A DNA stretch of 64,000 nucleotides from Armigeres subalbatus (Eukaryota; Arthropoda; Insecta; Diptera; Culicidae). Numbering within the stretch: position 1 is the stretch's first letter; every line of letters starts with the position of its first letter. The DNA lies in contig NW_026942686.1 in NCBI RefSeq assembly GCF_024139115.2, positions 1 to 64,000 of the forward strand, read 5' to 3'. A program made the position numbers and the translations under genes. This document shows positions 10,526 through 22,070 of the stretch, in pieces. The notes beneath the pieces were generated by a model, which saw nothing but the letters and a program-made list of their open reading frames with translations, did no database searches and was not told the origin of the DNA.

Positions 10526-10820
10526 GCTTACTCGATTAACGTTACTTAGGCTTTCCTTAAATCTTCTTGTGTGAGGAAACTATCAACTATCGCAACACCA
10601 AGACGCTTTCGCTTCAGATTACCCACGTATCTGTGAACATAGGCTACAGCCCGCAGAAGTATCTCCCGCTAGGAAAATCGTTCATAATTGATAATTGGTA
10701 ACCGTATTGCACTTTGGTAATGGGTGTTGCATGGTCTTAGTTCATCCTCAACTTTTTGGCCCGAGAACAATTGCTTTGGCCATTCTTCGGTTGATTGTAA
10801 TAGGTAAGACCATATGTTTC

Positions 10821-11199
10821 CTACATCCAGAAAAGTCTACGGCCACTTCCCCATCTTGTTGCTAAGTCCGCAGGGTTAAACTTTGTCGGTACCCACCGTC
10901 TTTCGTTTACTTCAGTCACCGATAAAATTTGTCCAATTCTACAGGCTACATATTGCTTGTATTTCCTTGGATCTGCTTTAAGCCACGACAGTACCGCTGA
11001 CGAGTCCGACCACAAGTAGCGCTCTGCAACTTTAAAGGAGTGGGAATCCAGGACTAACCGCATTAATCTAGTCCCAAGAACCGCAGCCTGCAGCTCCAGA
11101 CGTGGTACAGACAACGGCTTCAGTGGCGCTACTTCAGTTTTTGCTGACACCAACGCACAACGTACTACTCCATTTTAAGATCCACAATCCTGAAGTACG
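10821..11199 (-). pseudogene. BEL/Pao RNase H region
   Basis: An open stretch of 110 residues contains APLKPLSVPRLELQAAVLG followed by LWSDSSAVLSWL, a conserved BEL/Pao segment with an Asp of the RNase H fold. It ends with PTKFNPADLATRW, also typical of the family. It lies directly after RT in the - strand order. The domain joins the RT block through a frameshift near 11160-11200. Confidence 0.85.
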
Positions 11200-12500
11200 C
11201 TACTGCTGCATAGGCTGCTTCGCTGGCGTCCACGAACACGTGTATTTGCATCTTCCGATAGTCGTAGCACCAGCGAAATAACATCGAGGTATTCTAATAT
11301 CGGCTATTTTTCGTACTAACGAAGTCCATCTCTGCCACAATTCAAATTGTTTCTTTTCAACTTCCTGATCCCACTGAGTTCCAGTACGCCAAATCTCTTG
11401 CAGCAATATTTTATCATGGACTAGGAGGAACCTCAATAAGCAGCGAAGTACTTGTCTTTTTGTTGGGTTTCTGTCACTGCAGGTGATTTGCTGTACATCG
11501 TCCTTTAGTTGCGTACAGAAACTTAATACATCTTCATCCGTAACCCAGAGCATACCTAGGACTCGCTCAAAATTTTGACTTTTGTCGTGAAATAGATGCC
11601 TTTTTCCTTTCCCCAATGGTTGTCCTAAACACTGCATTATATGGTCTCTGATAGAATGCCAATTCCTCAATAAGAAGCCACCTTCTCGTTGAATCGCTTC
11701 AACTTGTACAACCGTGTCTGCTGCGTCGGCTTCTGACGAGAAACTAGCCAAACAGTCGTCTAGGTATGTATTCTCCACAATTTCCTTGGCAGCAATCGGG
11801 CTTTTTTTTTTGGCAAACTCCTTGGCGTTCTTGTTCTTAACATACTGGGCTGACGAAGGCGAACAAGATGACCCAAATGTAGCGACGTCCATTACAAATA
11901 CCTCAGCCACCGCGCCACAAGAATCTCTGCGAGTGCCGATCGATTTCTCGAATCCTTATTTGATGGAACATCTCTTCGATGTCCGCCGTTACCGCTACAG
12001 CGTACTGGCGAAACCAGAATAACACCCCTGTCAAGGATGCTAACTGATCTGGACCCTTCAGGAGCATGGAGTTGAGAGAAATTCCATTGGCCAACTTTCT
12101 CTGGCTTCTTCGGGTTAACCACCGACCCGAGTGGCAAGTACCAAACCCGTTTGAGATCAGCTGTCTGCATCTCTTTGTCACTGAACTTGTGAGCATATCC
12201 CTTCTGCTAATATTCTACTACTTGCCGACACATTTTTTTTTTTTTTCAGAAAGGCGTTCTTCCCCATTCGACGTTCCAAACATTCAAGTCTACGAATTGC
12301 CATGCTGTAACTCGTCTTGTTTCCACAATAACCCCGTCTCAAATCTATCGCCAATGCGAACAGTTGTTCTCTGTAGAATTTCGAGAGCTCTCTTGTCCTC
12401 CGCTGCCTCCGCTGACATCTTCCAGAGTGAAATAGTCCTTCACCATCTCGTGGAGGTCCCGATCGTTGTTACACTCACATGTGTGAATGTTGAGTGACGT
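11200..12500 (-). pseudogene. BEL/Pao reverse transcriptase, frameshifted
   Basis: The upstream segment (about 12250-12500) corresponds to the pre-RT linker. The block at 11892-12196 contains LLKGPDQLASLTGVLFWFRQ and ADIEEMFHQIRI, the latter being the motif A region with its catalytic Asp. The block at 11200-11910 opens with ATFGSSCSPSSAQYVKN and then TYLDDCLASF, where YLDD is the catalytic box (near 11760). These are characteristic BEL/Pao RT signatures. At least one frameshift separates the two blocks. The domain would copy element RNA into DNA if intact. Confidence 0.88.
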
Positions 12501-12571
12501 TGACGGTGAATTACTTCCTCCACCTTACAAACACCATCCCAGTCGAGTTTTGACGGCCACTGGTCCGGTTC

Positions 12572-12826
12572 CTAGGCGAGTTGTTTTTCTAGAAGCGTAA
12601 GATGCGATCCATCTTCTAGGAAAGCGTACGCGTCTACAGTCTTAGAGGGCCCATGAAATGTAATTGGCAAAATACGAAAGATGCAATGGATGTTATGGTG
12701 CGTATGGCTCCCATCCGATTCGATGTTTCGCACACTTGGTGTCGATATGTACAACCGTTGATTCCACACTGGCTGGCGTTGCAACAGCTCCTGCGACATA
12801 ACTCGTGGATTTGTACCGTTTTCCAA
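12572..12826 (-). pseudogene. BEL/Pao aspartic protease fragment
   Basis: The frame contains FRILPITFHGPSKTVDAYAF followed by LEDGSHLTLLE, which fits the BEL/Pao protease (DUF1758 type), where a D-G-S box supplies the catalytic aspartate. A Cys/His-rich linker (CRRSCCNASQCGINGC) lies just upstream in a different frame at 12634-12939. The protease would cleave the polyprotein. The frameshift between linker and protease shows decay. Confidence 0.75.
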
Positions 12827-12829
12827 CGG

Positions 12830-13264
12830 TCATCGACAGAAAAGGCTCGAAAAACGTCGAGCATAATGTCCACACTCCTCACATACAACACAACACTTCT
12901 CTTCTTGTTTCGGATATTCCGGTCCAACCAAATGAGCATTCATTGAACTTGTGGGTTTAATTTTCGTCCTATCTGTGGAAGCACTTTTGCCATATCCTCC
13001 AGAGTACAGCGTCACCTTGCTTGCTGATATCACAATTTCACTCATGAAGTCTCCAAACGTTTTCAAATTCACTTCCACATATCGTTGCATGTAGTTGGCC
13101 CATTCCATCTTGACGTGTGCCGGAAGCTCCATTAACAGATAAGGATTTGTTAGATGAGACTGTTGACCAGCTGCTTGAAGATGGTCGCATAAACTTTGCA
13201 CGACCATTCCGAATTCTGTTAGAGTCTCGAGCTTCTCGGCCTTTGGTGCTAGAGTTGATCGCAC
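12830..13264 (-). pseudogene. BEL/Pao gag fragment with partial zinc knuckle
   Basis: This 144-residue open stretch resembles the BEL/Pao gag (DUF1759-like) core. It has a segment predicting helices (LCDHLQAAGQQSHLTNPYLL), then a block with WANYMQRYVEVNLKTFGDFM, and near its end a Cys/His cluster (CCVVCEECGHY) that looks like a damaged zinc knuckle. Gag packages the element RNA. The N-terminal part of gag is missing upstream of 13270. The match rests on remembered family pattern, not on an alignment. Confidence 0.7.
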
Positions 13265-13270
13265 CTTTTA

Positions 13271-13624
13271 CAATAGCACACTAATTAGCAGCTCCGGCGT
13301 CCATAAAGAAGTAGCAGAGTACTGATAACTTGAGGAGGAGGACTTCTGACTGATTCGTAGCCTGCACCTCTTAACCTTCCGGGACTCGTACCGTTGTAAA
13401 AAGTACAACACATTAAGTATAAATGAGATATCTTTTTAGTCAGTTGACCAATATGCACCAAACCACCATGTAATCCTCAAAAAAATATTTCTTCATCAAT
13501 TGAGATGATAAAAGTGATTCGATAGAAGGCTCGGGTAAATATAGCACAATAAAAGGCTCAGGTGCACTGGTAAAAGTAATCAGTAATGAATTATTTATTT
13601 ATTTCATTAACAATTCATCCTAAA
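13271..13624. other. Spacer between BEL relic and satellite
   Basis: No gene, LTR or repeat is recognised. It begins where BEL gag homology fades and ends where the 150-bp satellite starts. Confidence 0.4.
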
Positions 13625-15825
13625 ATAACGCGATTTCTTCTATATCATTTCTGATAATAACCTTGGAGTTGATTCGCAGTTATCACTCACCTATGACCGT
13701 AAGTGGCCACCAGGCGGCCTTCCGGAAAACCCGGAGCGTTCGTAAAAATGGTCATTTTGGAAAGTTCGTCATAGAGCAGCGAATTTTTTTCAAACCGTTT
13801 CTGATGGGGATGTTTGAGCTAAACACATTTCTCACTTTGCTATGACCGCACATGGCCACCAGACGGCCTTCCAGAAAACCCGGAGCGTCCTTAAAAATGG
13901 TCTTTTTGTGAATATTGTCCTAGAGCAGCGCATTTTTTTCTAAACCATTCCTGATGGTGAATTTGGAGATATTCTACAGTTCTTACTCTGCTATAACTGT
14001 AGGTGGCCACCAGACGGGCCTCCTAATAATCCGGAACGTCCGTAAAAATGGTCATTCTGGACAGTTCGTCCGCGAGCAGCGCATTTTTTTTCTAAACCAT
14101 TTCTGATGAGGATGTTTGAGCTAAAACATATTTCTCACACTGCCTTGACCGCAGGTGGCCACCAGGCGTCCTTCCGGAAAACCCGGAACGTCCGTAAAAA
14201 GGTCGTTTTCTGAAGTTCGTCCTAGAGCAGCGCAATTTTTTCTAAACCATTTCTGATGGTGATTTTGGATATTCCACAGTTCTTACTCTACTATAACCGT
14301 AGGTGGCCACCAGGCGGCCTTCCGGAAAATCCGGAACATCCGTAAAAATGGTCATTTTGTGAAGTTCGTCCTAGAGCAGCGCAATTTTTCTAAACCATTT
14401 CTGATGGGGATGTTTGAGCTAAAACACATTTCTCACACTGCTATGACCGCAGGTGGCTACCAGGCGGCCTTCCAGAAAACCCGGAACGTCCGTAAAAATG
14501 GTCATTTTGTGAAGTTTGTCAGATCAGCGCAATTTTCTCTAAACCATTTCTTATGGTGATTTTGCAGATATTTCACAGTTATTACTTCGCTATAACCGTA
14601 TGTGGCCCGTAGGGGCCCTCCTTAGCCGTGCGGTAAGACGCGCGGCTACAAAGCAAGACCATGCTGAGGGTGGCTGGGTTCAATTCCCGGTGCCGGTCTA
14701 GGCAATTTTCGGATTCTGAAATTGTCTCGACTTCCCTGGGCATAAAAGTATCATTGTGTTAGCCTCATGATATACGAATGCAAAAATGGTAACCTGTCTT
14801 AGAAACCCCACAGTTAATAACTGTGGAAGTGCTTAATAAACACTAAGCTGCGAGGCGGCTTTGTCCCAGTGTGGGGATGTAATGCGAATAAGAAGAAGAA
14901 GAAGAACCGTATGTGGCCACCAGACGGGCCTCATTATAATCCGGAACATCCGTAAAAATGGTCATTCTGGAAAGTTCGTCCGCGAGCAGCGCAATTTTTT
15001 CTAAGCCATTTCTGATGGGGATGTTTGAGTTAAAACACATTTCTCACACTGCTATTGCAGGTAATCACTGGAAAACCCGGAACGTCCGAAAAAATGGTCA
15101 TTTTGTGAAGTTTGTCTTAGAGCAGCGCAATTGTTTCTAAACCATTTCTGATGATGATTTTAGAGAAATTCCACAGTTCTTATTTTGCTATAAGCGTATG
15201 TGACCATTGGACGGCCTTCCTTATAATCCTGAACGTCCGTAAAAATTGTCGTTTTGGAAAGTTTGTCCTAGTGCAACGTATTTTTTCTAAACCATTTCGA
15301 CAATAACCTTGAGTTTATTCGCAGTTCTCACTCACCTATGGCCGTAGGTGGCCACCAGACGGCCTTCTGGATAATCCGGAACGTCCGTAAAAATGGTAAT
15401 TTTGAAAAGTTTATCCTAGAGCAGCGCAATTTTTTGTAAACCATTTCTGACGGCGATATTCGAGTAAATACACAGCTCCTACTCTGCTACGACCGCAGTG
15501 GCCACCAGGCGGCCTTCCGGAGTCCTCGTCCTAGAGCAGCGCAATTTTTCTATACCATTTCTGACGGTGATCTTGAAGATATTTCAAAGTCTTAATCAGC
15601 TATGATCTGCACGTGCCACCAGGTGGCATTCTGAGTAATTTGTAAAAACCCGTGAAATGGTCATTTTGGATGGTTCGTCCTAGAGTAGCGCAATTTTTTC
15701 TAAGACATTTTTGATGGTGGTCTTAGTGTTAATTCACAGTTCTTACTCTGGAACGTCCGTGAATGGTCATTTTGTACAGTTCGTCCTAGACCAACGATTT
15801 TCTTCTAAACCATTTCTGATAATGA
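13625..15825. repeat. 150-bp satellite array with two alternating subtypes
   Basis: The word GTGGCCACCAG recurs at about 13703, 13852, 14003, 14155, 14303 and 14453, giving spacings of 148-152 bp, and continues to about 15625 after a SINE insertion. Monomers alternate between a gatgggga-tgtttgagct form and a gatggtga-ttttgga form, so the higher-order unit is about 300 bp. Copies diverge and shorten toward the 3' end. Short open frames inside it are by-products. Confidence 0.9.
14608..14904 (+). mobile_element. tRNA-derived SINE (Feilai-like candidate), copy 1
   Basis: A 297-bp insertion opens with a tRNA-like head containing an A box region (GCGGTAAGACGCGCGGCTAC) and a B box (GGGTTCAATTCCC), and ends in (AAG)n. 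It is flanked by a perfect 14-bp duplication, AACCGTATGTGGCC, at 14594-14607 and 14905-14918. The insertion splits a satellite monomer cleanly. Pol III-transcribed SINEs move with LINE machinery. The name Feilai is suggested by the mosquito context and tRNA origin and was not aligned. Confidence 0.92.
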
Positions 15826-16746
15826 CCAGGAAATTAGTCAATGCTCTTTACCATCAAATATTGTATAGAGTTTTCCACCTTCGCCAAAGGTATAATAATA
15901 GCCCAAAAATATATTTACTACGATGAATTCTATCATAATGAATTCTATCATAATAATACCTAAATAGTAGTCATTGATGATAATAACCACATTAGAAATT
16001 CGAGAGATATTGGTCTTATTTTGGCCAAAAGAAGCTATATTTCAGCCAGTGGTGCAATTCTCAATCTCAGTGACTGAAATTTGTTAGATATTGATACCAT
16101 TCCCTCTTCACACTCATTTCCTAGCAGTGAAAACTGAAAATGGTTAGCAGCAACAATCAAAGATAAAGTAAACAAAAGACCTCTCTTCTCATTGCACACG
16201 CAGCCCACACTGACAGTCGATTCAGTTCACTCGCTGCTGTGTGAATTCGACGGCCCTATATAAATGCATGAGTGAATACTATCACTTGAAAGACAATGAC
16301 AGGAAATTTGTGCCGAATGATCATCAGCTTCAGCCCGCTGTTGGCAAACCGAGTTTGCTAAGCTACTCCTGCTTTGTCGTTCTGACTGAAAGGCACCGTC
16401 ATAGGCAAAGAGGAGCAGAGAAAAATACAAAACAAAAGAATCACACTCAGCAGGCATTGTTGATAAATTGCACCACTGATTTCAGCTAAAAAACTTTGTT
16501 GGAATGTGATAGGAACGCAAAATACGGAATTTTAATTGGATGTTTTTCCTGCATTTCCAATACTAACAGTTACTGTTAGACTAGTCAAGTTGACGGTACA
16601 GGATTGAAAGAGAAACGCTATGGAAATCCATTTCCTGTTCTAGCGATTGCTGTAACATGAGAAGTATACAAAAAGATACAAAGTAGGCGAATGAAATGGG
16701 CCTGAGATCAAACCCAAGGCATCCTGTGTATGAGGCAGAAACGGTA
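15826..16746. other. Spacer without recognised features
   Basis: No gene is recognised. Short open frames at 16227-16489 on both strands overlap each other and have no domain. Nothing repeated elsewhere in the window was seen. Confidence 0.4.
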
Positions 16747-16812
16747 GTTATATGGATCAACCAGTTTTGTTAGATCTCTGCGACATCTAACAAAACTGGT
16801 TAATCCATATAT
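16747..16812. repeat. Near-perfect hairpin, about 28-bp arms
   Basis: TATATGGATCAACCAGTTTT and following bases pair with the reverse complement ending at 16812, with a loop of about 9 bases (ctctgcgac). One single-base offset occurs within the arms. The hairpin immediately precedes the 140-bp array. Confidence 0.8.
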
Positions 16813-16829
16813 CACCACCCAGCGGATGT

Positions 16830-17665
16830 AATCCAAACAAAACAGTTTTTCAGAATAATGGTTTTCATCCTCGAGCAGCTGTGAAGAAGACGGTCACTCC
16901 TCTAATATCTCAGATCCGAGATTTATATAATCAAGCTGGTGTTCTCATGTACTATCACTACTCTACGAATGAATTTTGAACTTCACAATATTTCAACATA
17001 TTGGTTTCCAATCCCCGAACAACTTTGTAGAAAACGGTAATTTCTAAACCCTAAGATGCCAAGATATCGAAGAACTGATATCTCATATGAAGTAGCACCT
17101 CCTTGCGGATGGATTTTAAATTATTAAATTTTTCAAAATATTTATTTTCAGTCCTCGAACAATTTTGTTGAAGACGGCAATTTTCTAAATTCCACAGATC
17201 TCGAAATATCGAACTAAACAGATCTCTCATATACACTAACGTCGCCTTATGACTTAATTCTGAACTTAACGGTTTCTCAATATATTGGTTTCCAATGCTC
17301 GAACAACTTTATAGAAGATAGCAACTTTCCAAAACCAATAGATCCCGAAATATCGAAGCAAATTGAACTCTCAAATACAGTAGCGCCACCTTGCGGATGA
17401 ATTCTAAACAAATTAGCTTCTCAACCCAATCCTGGAACAACTTTGTAGAAGACGGCAACTTTCTAAATCCCACAGATCCCGAGATATTGAAGAACTAATC
17501 TCTCATGTACAGTAGCACCTCTCTGCGGATGAATTCTGAACTAATCAGTTTCTCAACATATTGGTTCTCTGTACTCGAACAACGTTGTAGAAAACGGCAA
17601 TTTACTAAATCCCAATGATCCCGAGATATCGAACTAAACTGATCTCTCGTATACACTAGCGCCGT
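16830..17665. repeat. 140-bp minisatellite, about six copies
   Basis: The phrase GAACAACTTTGTAGAA and variants recurs at about 17018, 17156, 17299, 17437 and 17578, spacing 138-143 bp. Each unit also contains a tcccgagatatcgaa-like phrase and a gcggatgaattctgaa-like phrase. The first unit near 16850 is diverged. Confidence 0.85.
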
Positions 17666-18105
17666 TATTACAACCTGCACCTTAGACGACCTAACATTCC
17701 TAAACATTCTAACAATATGAATAAATTTAACTAACGAAAAATTGTATGCAACCATACCTATTATATAGAGTCTATATTATAGACCATAAAAAAAAATGAC
17801 CAAAAAACATTACCCAATTATTTATCTTTTTGTCGGCTTTCTTGATGATTTTTTCTTCCGTTTCTTCATTTTCACTCCTCATTCACTTTTCGCGAAAATT
17901 TGTGGTAAGCCATTTCAATAAATTGTGTTTTGACGGGAAAAATTAAAAAAAAACGCTTCCGAACGGAAAATATGGAGATGTCGTAAGTAAAAATATGGTA
18001 TAATTTTATCGTCTTGAGTTTTCGCTTGTTTTTCATCGCTTTTGTTTCTTTTTCTTTGTCTCGTTCCAGAGAGCGAGTAATGGCGCTTGAACCTAGGTTT
18101 ATGTA
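17666..18105. other. AT-rich spacer
   Basis: No gene is recognised. A short - strand frame (17872-18108) is lysine-rich low-complexity sequence without a domain. Confidence 0.4.
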
Positions 18106-18181
18106 CACTGATGTACATAAGTATTCGTCATGTTTTCATAGTAATCTATCTGAATTTATGCGAATACTTTGCCCATCAGTG
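18106..18181. mobile_element. 76-bp MITE, Tc1/mariner-like
   Basis: The ends CACTGATG...AAGTATTCG and CGAATACTT...CATCAGTG are inverted repeats of about 21 bp with a few mismatches. TA flanks both sides (18104-18105 and 18182-18183). The body is too short to code. Confidence 0.8.
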
Positions 18182-18580
18182 TAAATGTGCACTAGACTAA
18201 AAACTGTGTCCCATCCCCAAACGTCGAGGACCCATGGAGTGTACATTAATCTTCTTAGCAAAGTCACTCCCAACGATTCGTCAAACATCTTCCCCCATGA
18301 ATGTGAAACGGTTGGTACGGCTGTCCCCGTTTCTTTCTTTTGTAGATTGAAAACTCTTCGTTGATCATGTTATTTATTACTAAATAATCTGATTTCCGGG
18401 GAATTATGGATTGTCTCCCAAATTCAAGCCTGCACGGTGGGCCTGGCCGTTTTAATACTTGTGTCATATTTATGATATGCTGCAAATAATAATGCAGACA
18501 AGAAAATGCTCGGGAATACAACCGACATTTCCAGGATGCTTTTCAATACTGGCTGTGCATGTGCTATAAGCATATAAGCA
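18182..18580. other. Spacer without recognised features
   Basis: No gene or repeat is recognised. Short - strand open frames here have no domain. Confidence 0.35.
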
Positions 18581-18584
18581 TAAG

Positions 18585-18720
18585 CATATGGGCTTCCAAT
18601 GCTCGAACAACTTTATAGAAAATGGCAACTTGGATTGGATTCCAATCCCCGAACAACTTTGTAGAAGACAGCAACTTCCTAATTCCCACAGATCCTGGAG
18701 ATATCTAACAAAACTAATAA
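18585..18720. repeat. Detached copies of the 140-bp minisatellite
   Basis: Two partial units (GAACAACTTTATAGAA near 18605 and GAACAACTTTGTAGAA near 18651) recur about 0.9 kb after the main array. Their spacing of 46 bp shows internal deletion. Confidence 0.7.
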
Positions 18721-18945
18721 ACCGTCTAAGACGAATTAAGTACTCTCCATTTAATTCCACCAATTAATTTTCGATATCTTTGCAGATACGTATTTCGATC
18801 ACAACTGTGTGGTCGTCTTCAGTGTCTCGTACTTGACTCGACTTAAGTCGTTAAGTCGTTGATTAGGTGATTTGAAAAATGTATTCGAGGTAACCACTTT
18901 CCCTTCGATGGGACTCGAACCCACGTCGTGGGTTGACTAGAGTTG
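18700..18945 (-). repeat. Dispersed repeat ending with a B-box-like segment
   Basis: The part at 18715-18770 matches the inverted segments at about 31625-31672 and 37262-37305 (ccatttaattccaccaatt and neighbours). The part at 18880-18945 contains the phrase ACCACTTTCCCTTCGATGGG, which is also used in the 24.6-kb palindrome. Its reverse complement contains GGGTTCGAGTCCC, a pol III B-box-like word. It is probably the junction of two repeat families. Confidence 0.55.
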
Positions 18946-20080
18946 AAGTAGAGTCGTTCGAAAAATATTTAATGTACGTAAACTACAACATATTTGTATT
19001 TCACTGCCAAAATGACAGCCTCATCGATCATCGGGAAGCAAAGTTAGAACTTGTCAAAGCAGGGCATTTTGTATGAGAAACGATTGTCGCTGCTATTATT
19101 CTGAATGCCTAACGTTGTGCTCCCACAAATTTACTCAGAAGAAAGTATAGGCTCTGTTCTATTTGTCAACTTAACGTCAAGTCAACAGCATAGGCTGTAT
19201 AAAAAAAAAGTTGTTCAGTGTATTGGAAAAAAAGTTCCTAACATTAGTATTTTTGCAATTTTAATACAACATCCACCATTACGCATTTTTGTCTCAGGTA
19301 TCCCCAGAAACCAGCGAAGGTCCATAAGGTTGAGAATTGCTGGTGTATGTTAATGACTTTATGCGTGCAGCCTGTCTTGTGGATTGCTGCCAGGGTCACG
19401 CCGAGTTTCTACAGGTCACAAGTTAGGAACCTAACACACCCGACACTTGCTAGCTCATTTAAAGCTCTCACGTTCCAAGACTCAGTTTTGCTATCGTTGT
19501 ACTTTATTCATTAAGTCTGTTGCCGTTGTCATCCGTTTGATCTACTTTTGCCTGGCAACTGCTTGGTTTACAAACCCTGCTTTGTAGGGTATTTATTCCA
19601 ATGGTCCTATACTAATAATATTCACAAAATTAACAATTTCAGTTTAACCTTTGTCGTTTACGCGTCAATATTTTTTCCTGTGCCCAAGATGATGCTGACT
19701 CACCACAATGTTGGCCCACATTTGGTTTTCTAGATCAATCATTACTCGATCAGTTCATTAGCGTTAGGTGAGTGATTAGCATCATTGTGCTATTCTTCCA
19801 TTAGGATACTGTAAATAGTACTACCGGATGCGTAGTATGTCTCCGTGAAGAAACTCTAATTCTCACCGGTTATTTCTTGATGAAAGGAGATTCGACACAT
19901 CGAGACTTGTTCAATGTTTTGCTTCAATTTTTAAATTCGCAAATTCCTCCCATATAGGTAAATTTCATGCGTACTGAAGTTAAGCCATATTAAGACCACT
20001 TGTGAAAACATCTCCAAAACAAGCATTAATTTGAATGTATGATAGATCTTAAGACAAGGCCAGTTTAGATAAATACACCT
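18946..20080. other. Mostly unannotated, one hAT-type end
   Basis: No gene is recognised. Around 19315-19348 the reverse complement reads CAGCAATTCTCAACCTTATG, similar to the CAGCGGTTCTCAACCTT end at 3343, which suggests another end of the same hAT-type family. Confidence 0.4.
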
Positions 20081-20780
20081 AACCCATCATAAACATCTGT
20101 GGACGCCTTTGTTGCGCATGTGATACAAACCATACAGACAGAAAAAGCGAAATTCGCAAAAGCACACCGGTTTCGGTTGTCCCGGTATCCGTGTTTGGTT
20201 TGAACGATGGATTTATTTCGATCGCGCCGAGTACTACGACTCCATCAGTGGCCGAGCGACCGACCAACTAACCCAGCCAACCGTGTGTGTGCATATTTGG
20301 GTCACATTCAGTTGCTATACCATCCCCACCGTGAACTGGAGTGAAGTAACTCCCAGAAAAAATAGAAAACAGACGGTGATCGTCTGTACAAGTTTTGAAC
20401 ATTTCAATAGTGATCAACTCCACCGCAGCATACGGTATTTGTGTTTTTCACCAGGTTTGTACTTATTCTTCGATTCATTCGTTATCACATATCTTCCAGC
20501 TGCTGGTAAGTTTTGCACACGCGGGGCAAGGGCGGGGTGCTAGGTTTATTGTTTTGATGGGAAAACTAGCTCCGCAGCTGTAGCAGGCACATTCGCAACT
20601 GTGGAGGATACAGAGCAGCATGAAGTCATCCCCAAGTATTGTGATTGTAGGAGAATTTGTCGTCGTCGTCGCTCACAGTTTGATTGTATGCACGGCACGT
20701 AAGGTTTCTCTTTATTTTTTATTTGTATTATTTATTGTGTTGCTGTCGTGCGCCGCGCCGGTAGCGGAGAAAACTTATTG
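20081..20780 (+). promoter_or_regulatory. Candidate promoter and noncoding first exon
   Basis: This stretch is less AT-rich than its surroundings and shares no repeat seen elsewhere in the window. It has an arthropod initiator-like TCAGTT at 20308 and, about 200 bases downstream, a strong donor (CTGCTG then GTAAGT) at 20505/20506. It could be the distal first exon of the downstream + strand gene, which has an acceptor just before its first coding exon. No TATA box is seen. It may equally be unrelated single-copy sequence. Confidence 0.22.
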
Positions 20781-21065
20781 AAATTATGCACTGCGCCATA
20801 TACGGCTAGTGAGAGTGGAACATATGAGTGTAGATTTTCCGAACGCAATTAAAATATTATTTATGCATCTGATGCATGGATACTAATAATGAGCTTCTTC
20901 AGGTTGAAAGTTTGTTGTTTATTGTAAACAGCTTACTGCCCATTCTCAACTGTGGGTTCTACGTTCATCAGCGATCATGAGGTCAATTGTGTAACGTTTT
21001 TATCTTTAATATGCAAAAAATTGGGCTAAACTTCCAGGGTAATGGTTTCAATTACGTTAAAGTAT
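20781..21065. other. Spacer
   Basis: Nothing recognised. The stretch ends where the outer inverted repeat of the 21-24 kb composite begins. Confidence 0.3.
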
Positions 21066-22070
21066 AACCTAAAGGATACCGAAAAACTTTGCTGAAGAAG
21101 GCACGATGCTGGAACGTCCACGAAAAAAGTTATAACGCTTCGAAGATTGATTGTTCAAACCATATGCAAAAAATCATTTATTCTGCCAGCGCTGCCGAAC
21201 TACGTGAAACTATAATTTAACTGAGTGTTATTTCAAAATTATTGATTTTATAGGACTTTGGAGCTAATGGAAGATATTAGGAATGATTTCACAAAGTAAA
21301 AATTTCGACTGGAAGGAAAATGGGTTTTGCTCTCTGACAATTACAGGTTGTCTGGTAGTGCTGGCAGAAACATTGATTTCTTGCATATGCAGGGCTGTTA
21401 CAACAGTCGCGGATTTCGCGATTTTCGCGTTTTTCGCGAATTTCGCGGATTTGTCGCGGATTTGCTCTTTTTGTCGCGAAAATCGCGGTTCCTTAAAACA
21501 TTGTCGCGAAAATCGCGGATTTATAATTACACTCTATCGAGAATTCAAAATGTTAATGTTTTTTTATATGAGTGAATGAGGCATAAGCAATACTTTGGGA
21601 TCCTAACATATTTTAGTTATCGTATGAATGTTGGTTGATATCCACACGATATTTGATATACCGCCTGTTGACCTGACAAATTGATCATAATGTAATTCTG
21701 GTTTGCCGGGACGCCGAATTGTGTTTAAAAGTTAGTCTTTGTTTCCAATATTTTTGAGTGTGGTTCCCATGTTGTTACCACAGATCTGTGTTGTTACTAA
21801 TATGGTGGTTCATTATTACAATTTGGGTAACGACACTTTGAATGTTTAGCTCGGGGTGTTCGTGTGAGTGACCGGATTGAACGTGTTGAAATTCGCACAT
21901 GGGACCGCCGGAACTGAACTTAAGCATGCTGGTTATCGTACGTAATTATGCTGATTGTTATCAACTCTGCCCACTCGGTTGAGCGATTAGAGACGCCTTA
22001 TCTTTCCAACTTCTGCCTCATCCAATGCTCCATGATGACTCCCAGTACTCCAGGCTGCTTATTCCAATTA

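Larger units (their letters stand above)
6622..13270 (-). mobile_element. BEL/Pao LTR retrotransposon, fragmented and interrupted
   Basis: Read on the - strand, the window shows gag, protease, reverse transcriptase, RNase H and integrase blocks in the standard BEL/Pao order, starting near 13264 and ending near 6622. Frameshifts break the polyprotein into many pieces. A 2.4-kb TIR element (7887-10256) interrupts the integrase region, and a fragment of a small MITE lies at 7748-7853. No LTR pair could be identified. The copy is inactive. BEL/Pao elements replicate through a cytoplasmic RNA intermediate and are abundant in mosquitoes. Confidence 0.9.
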
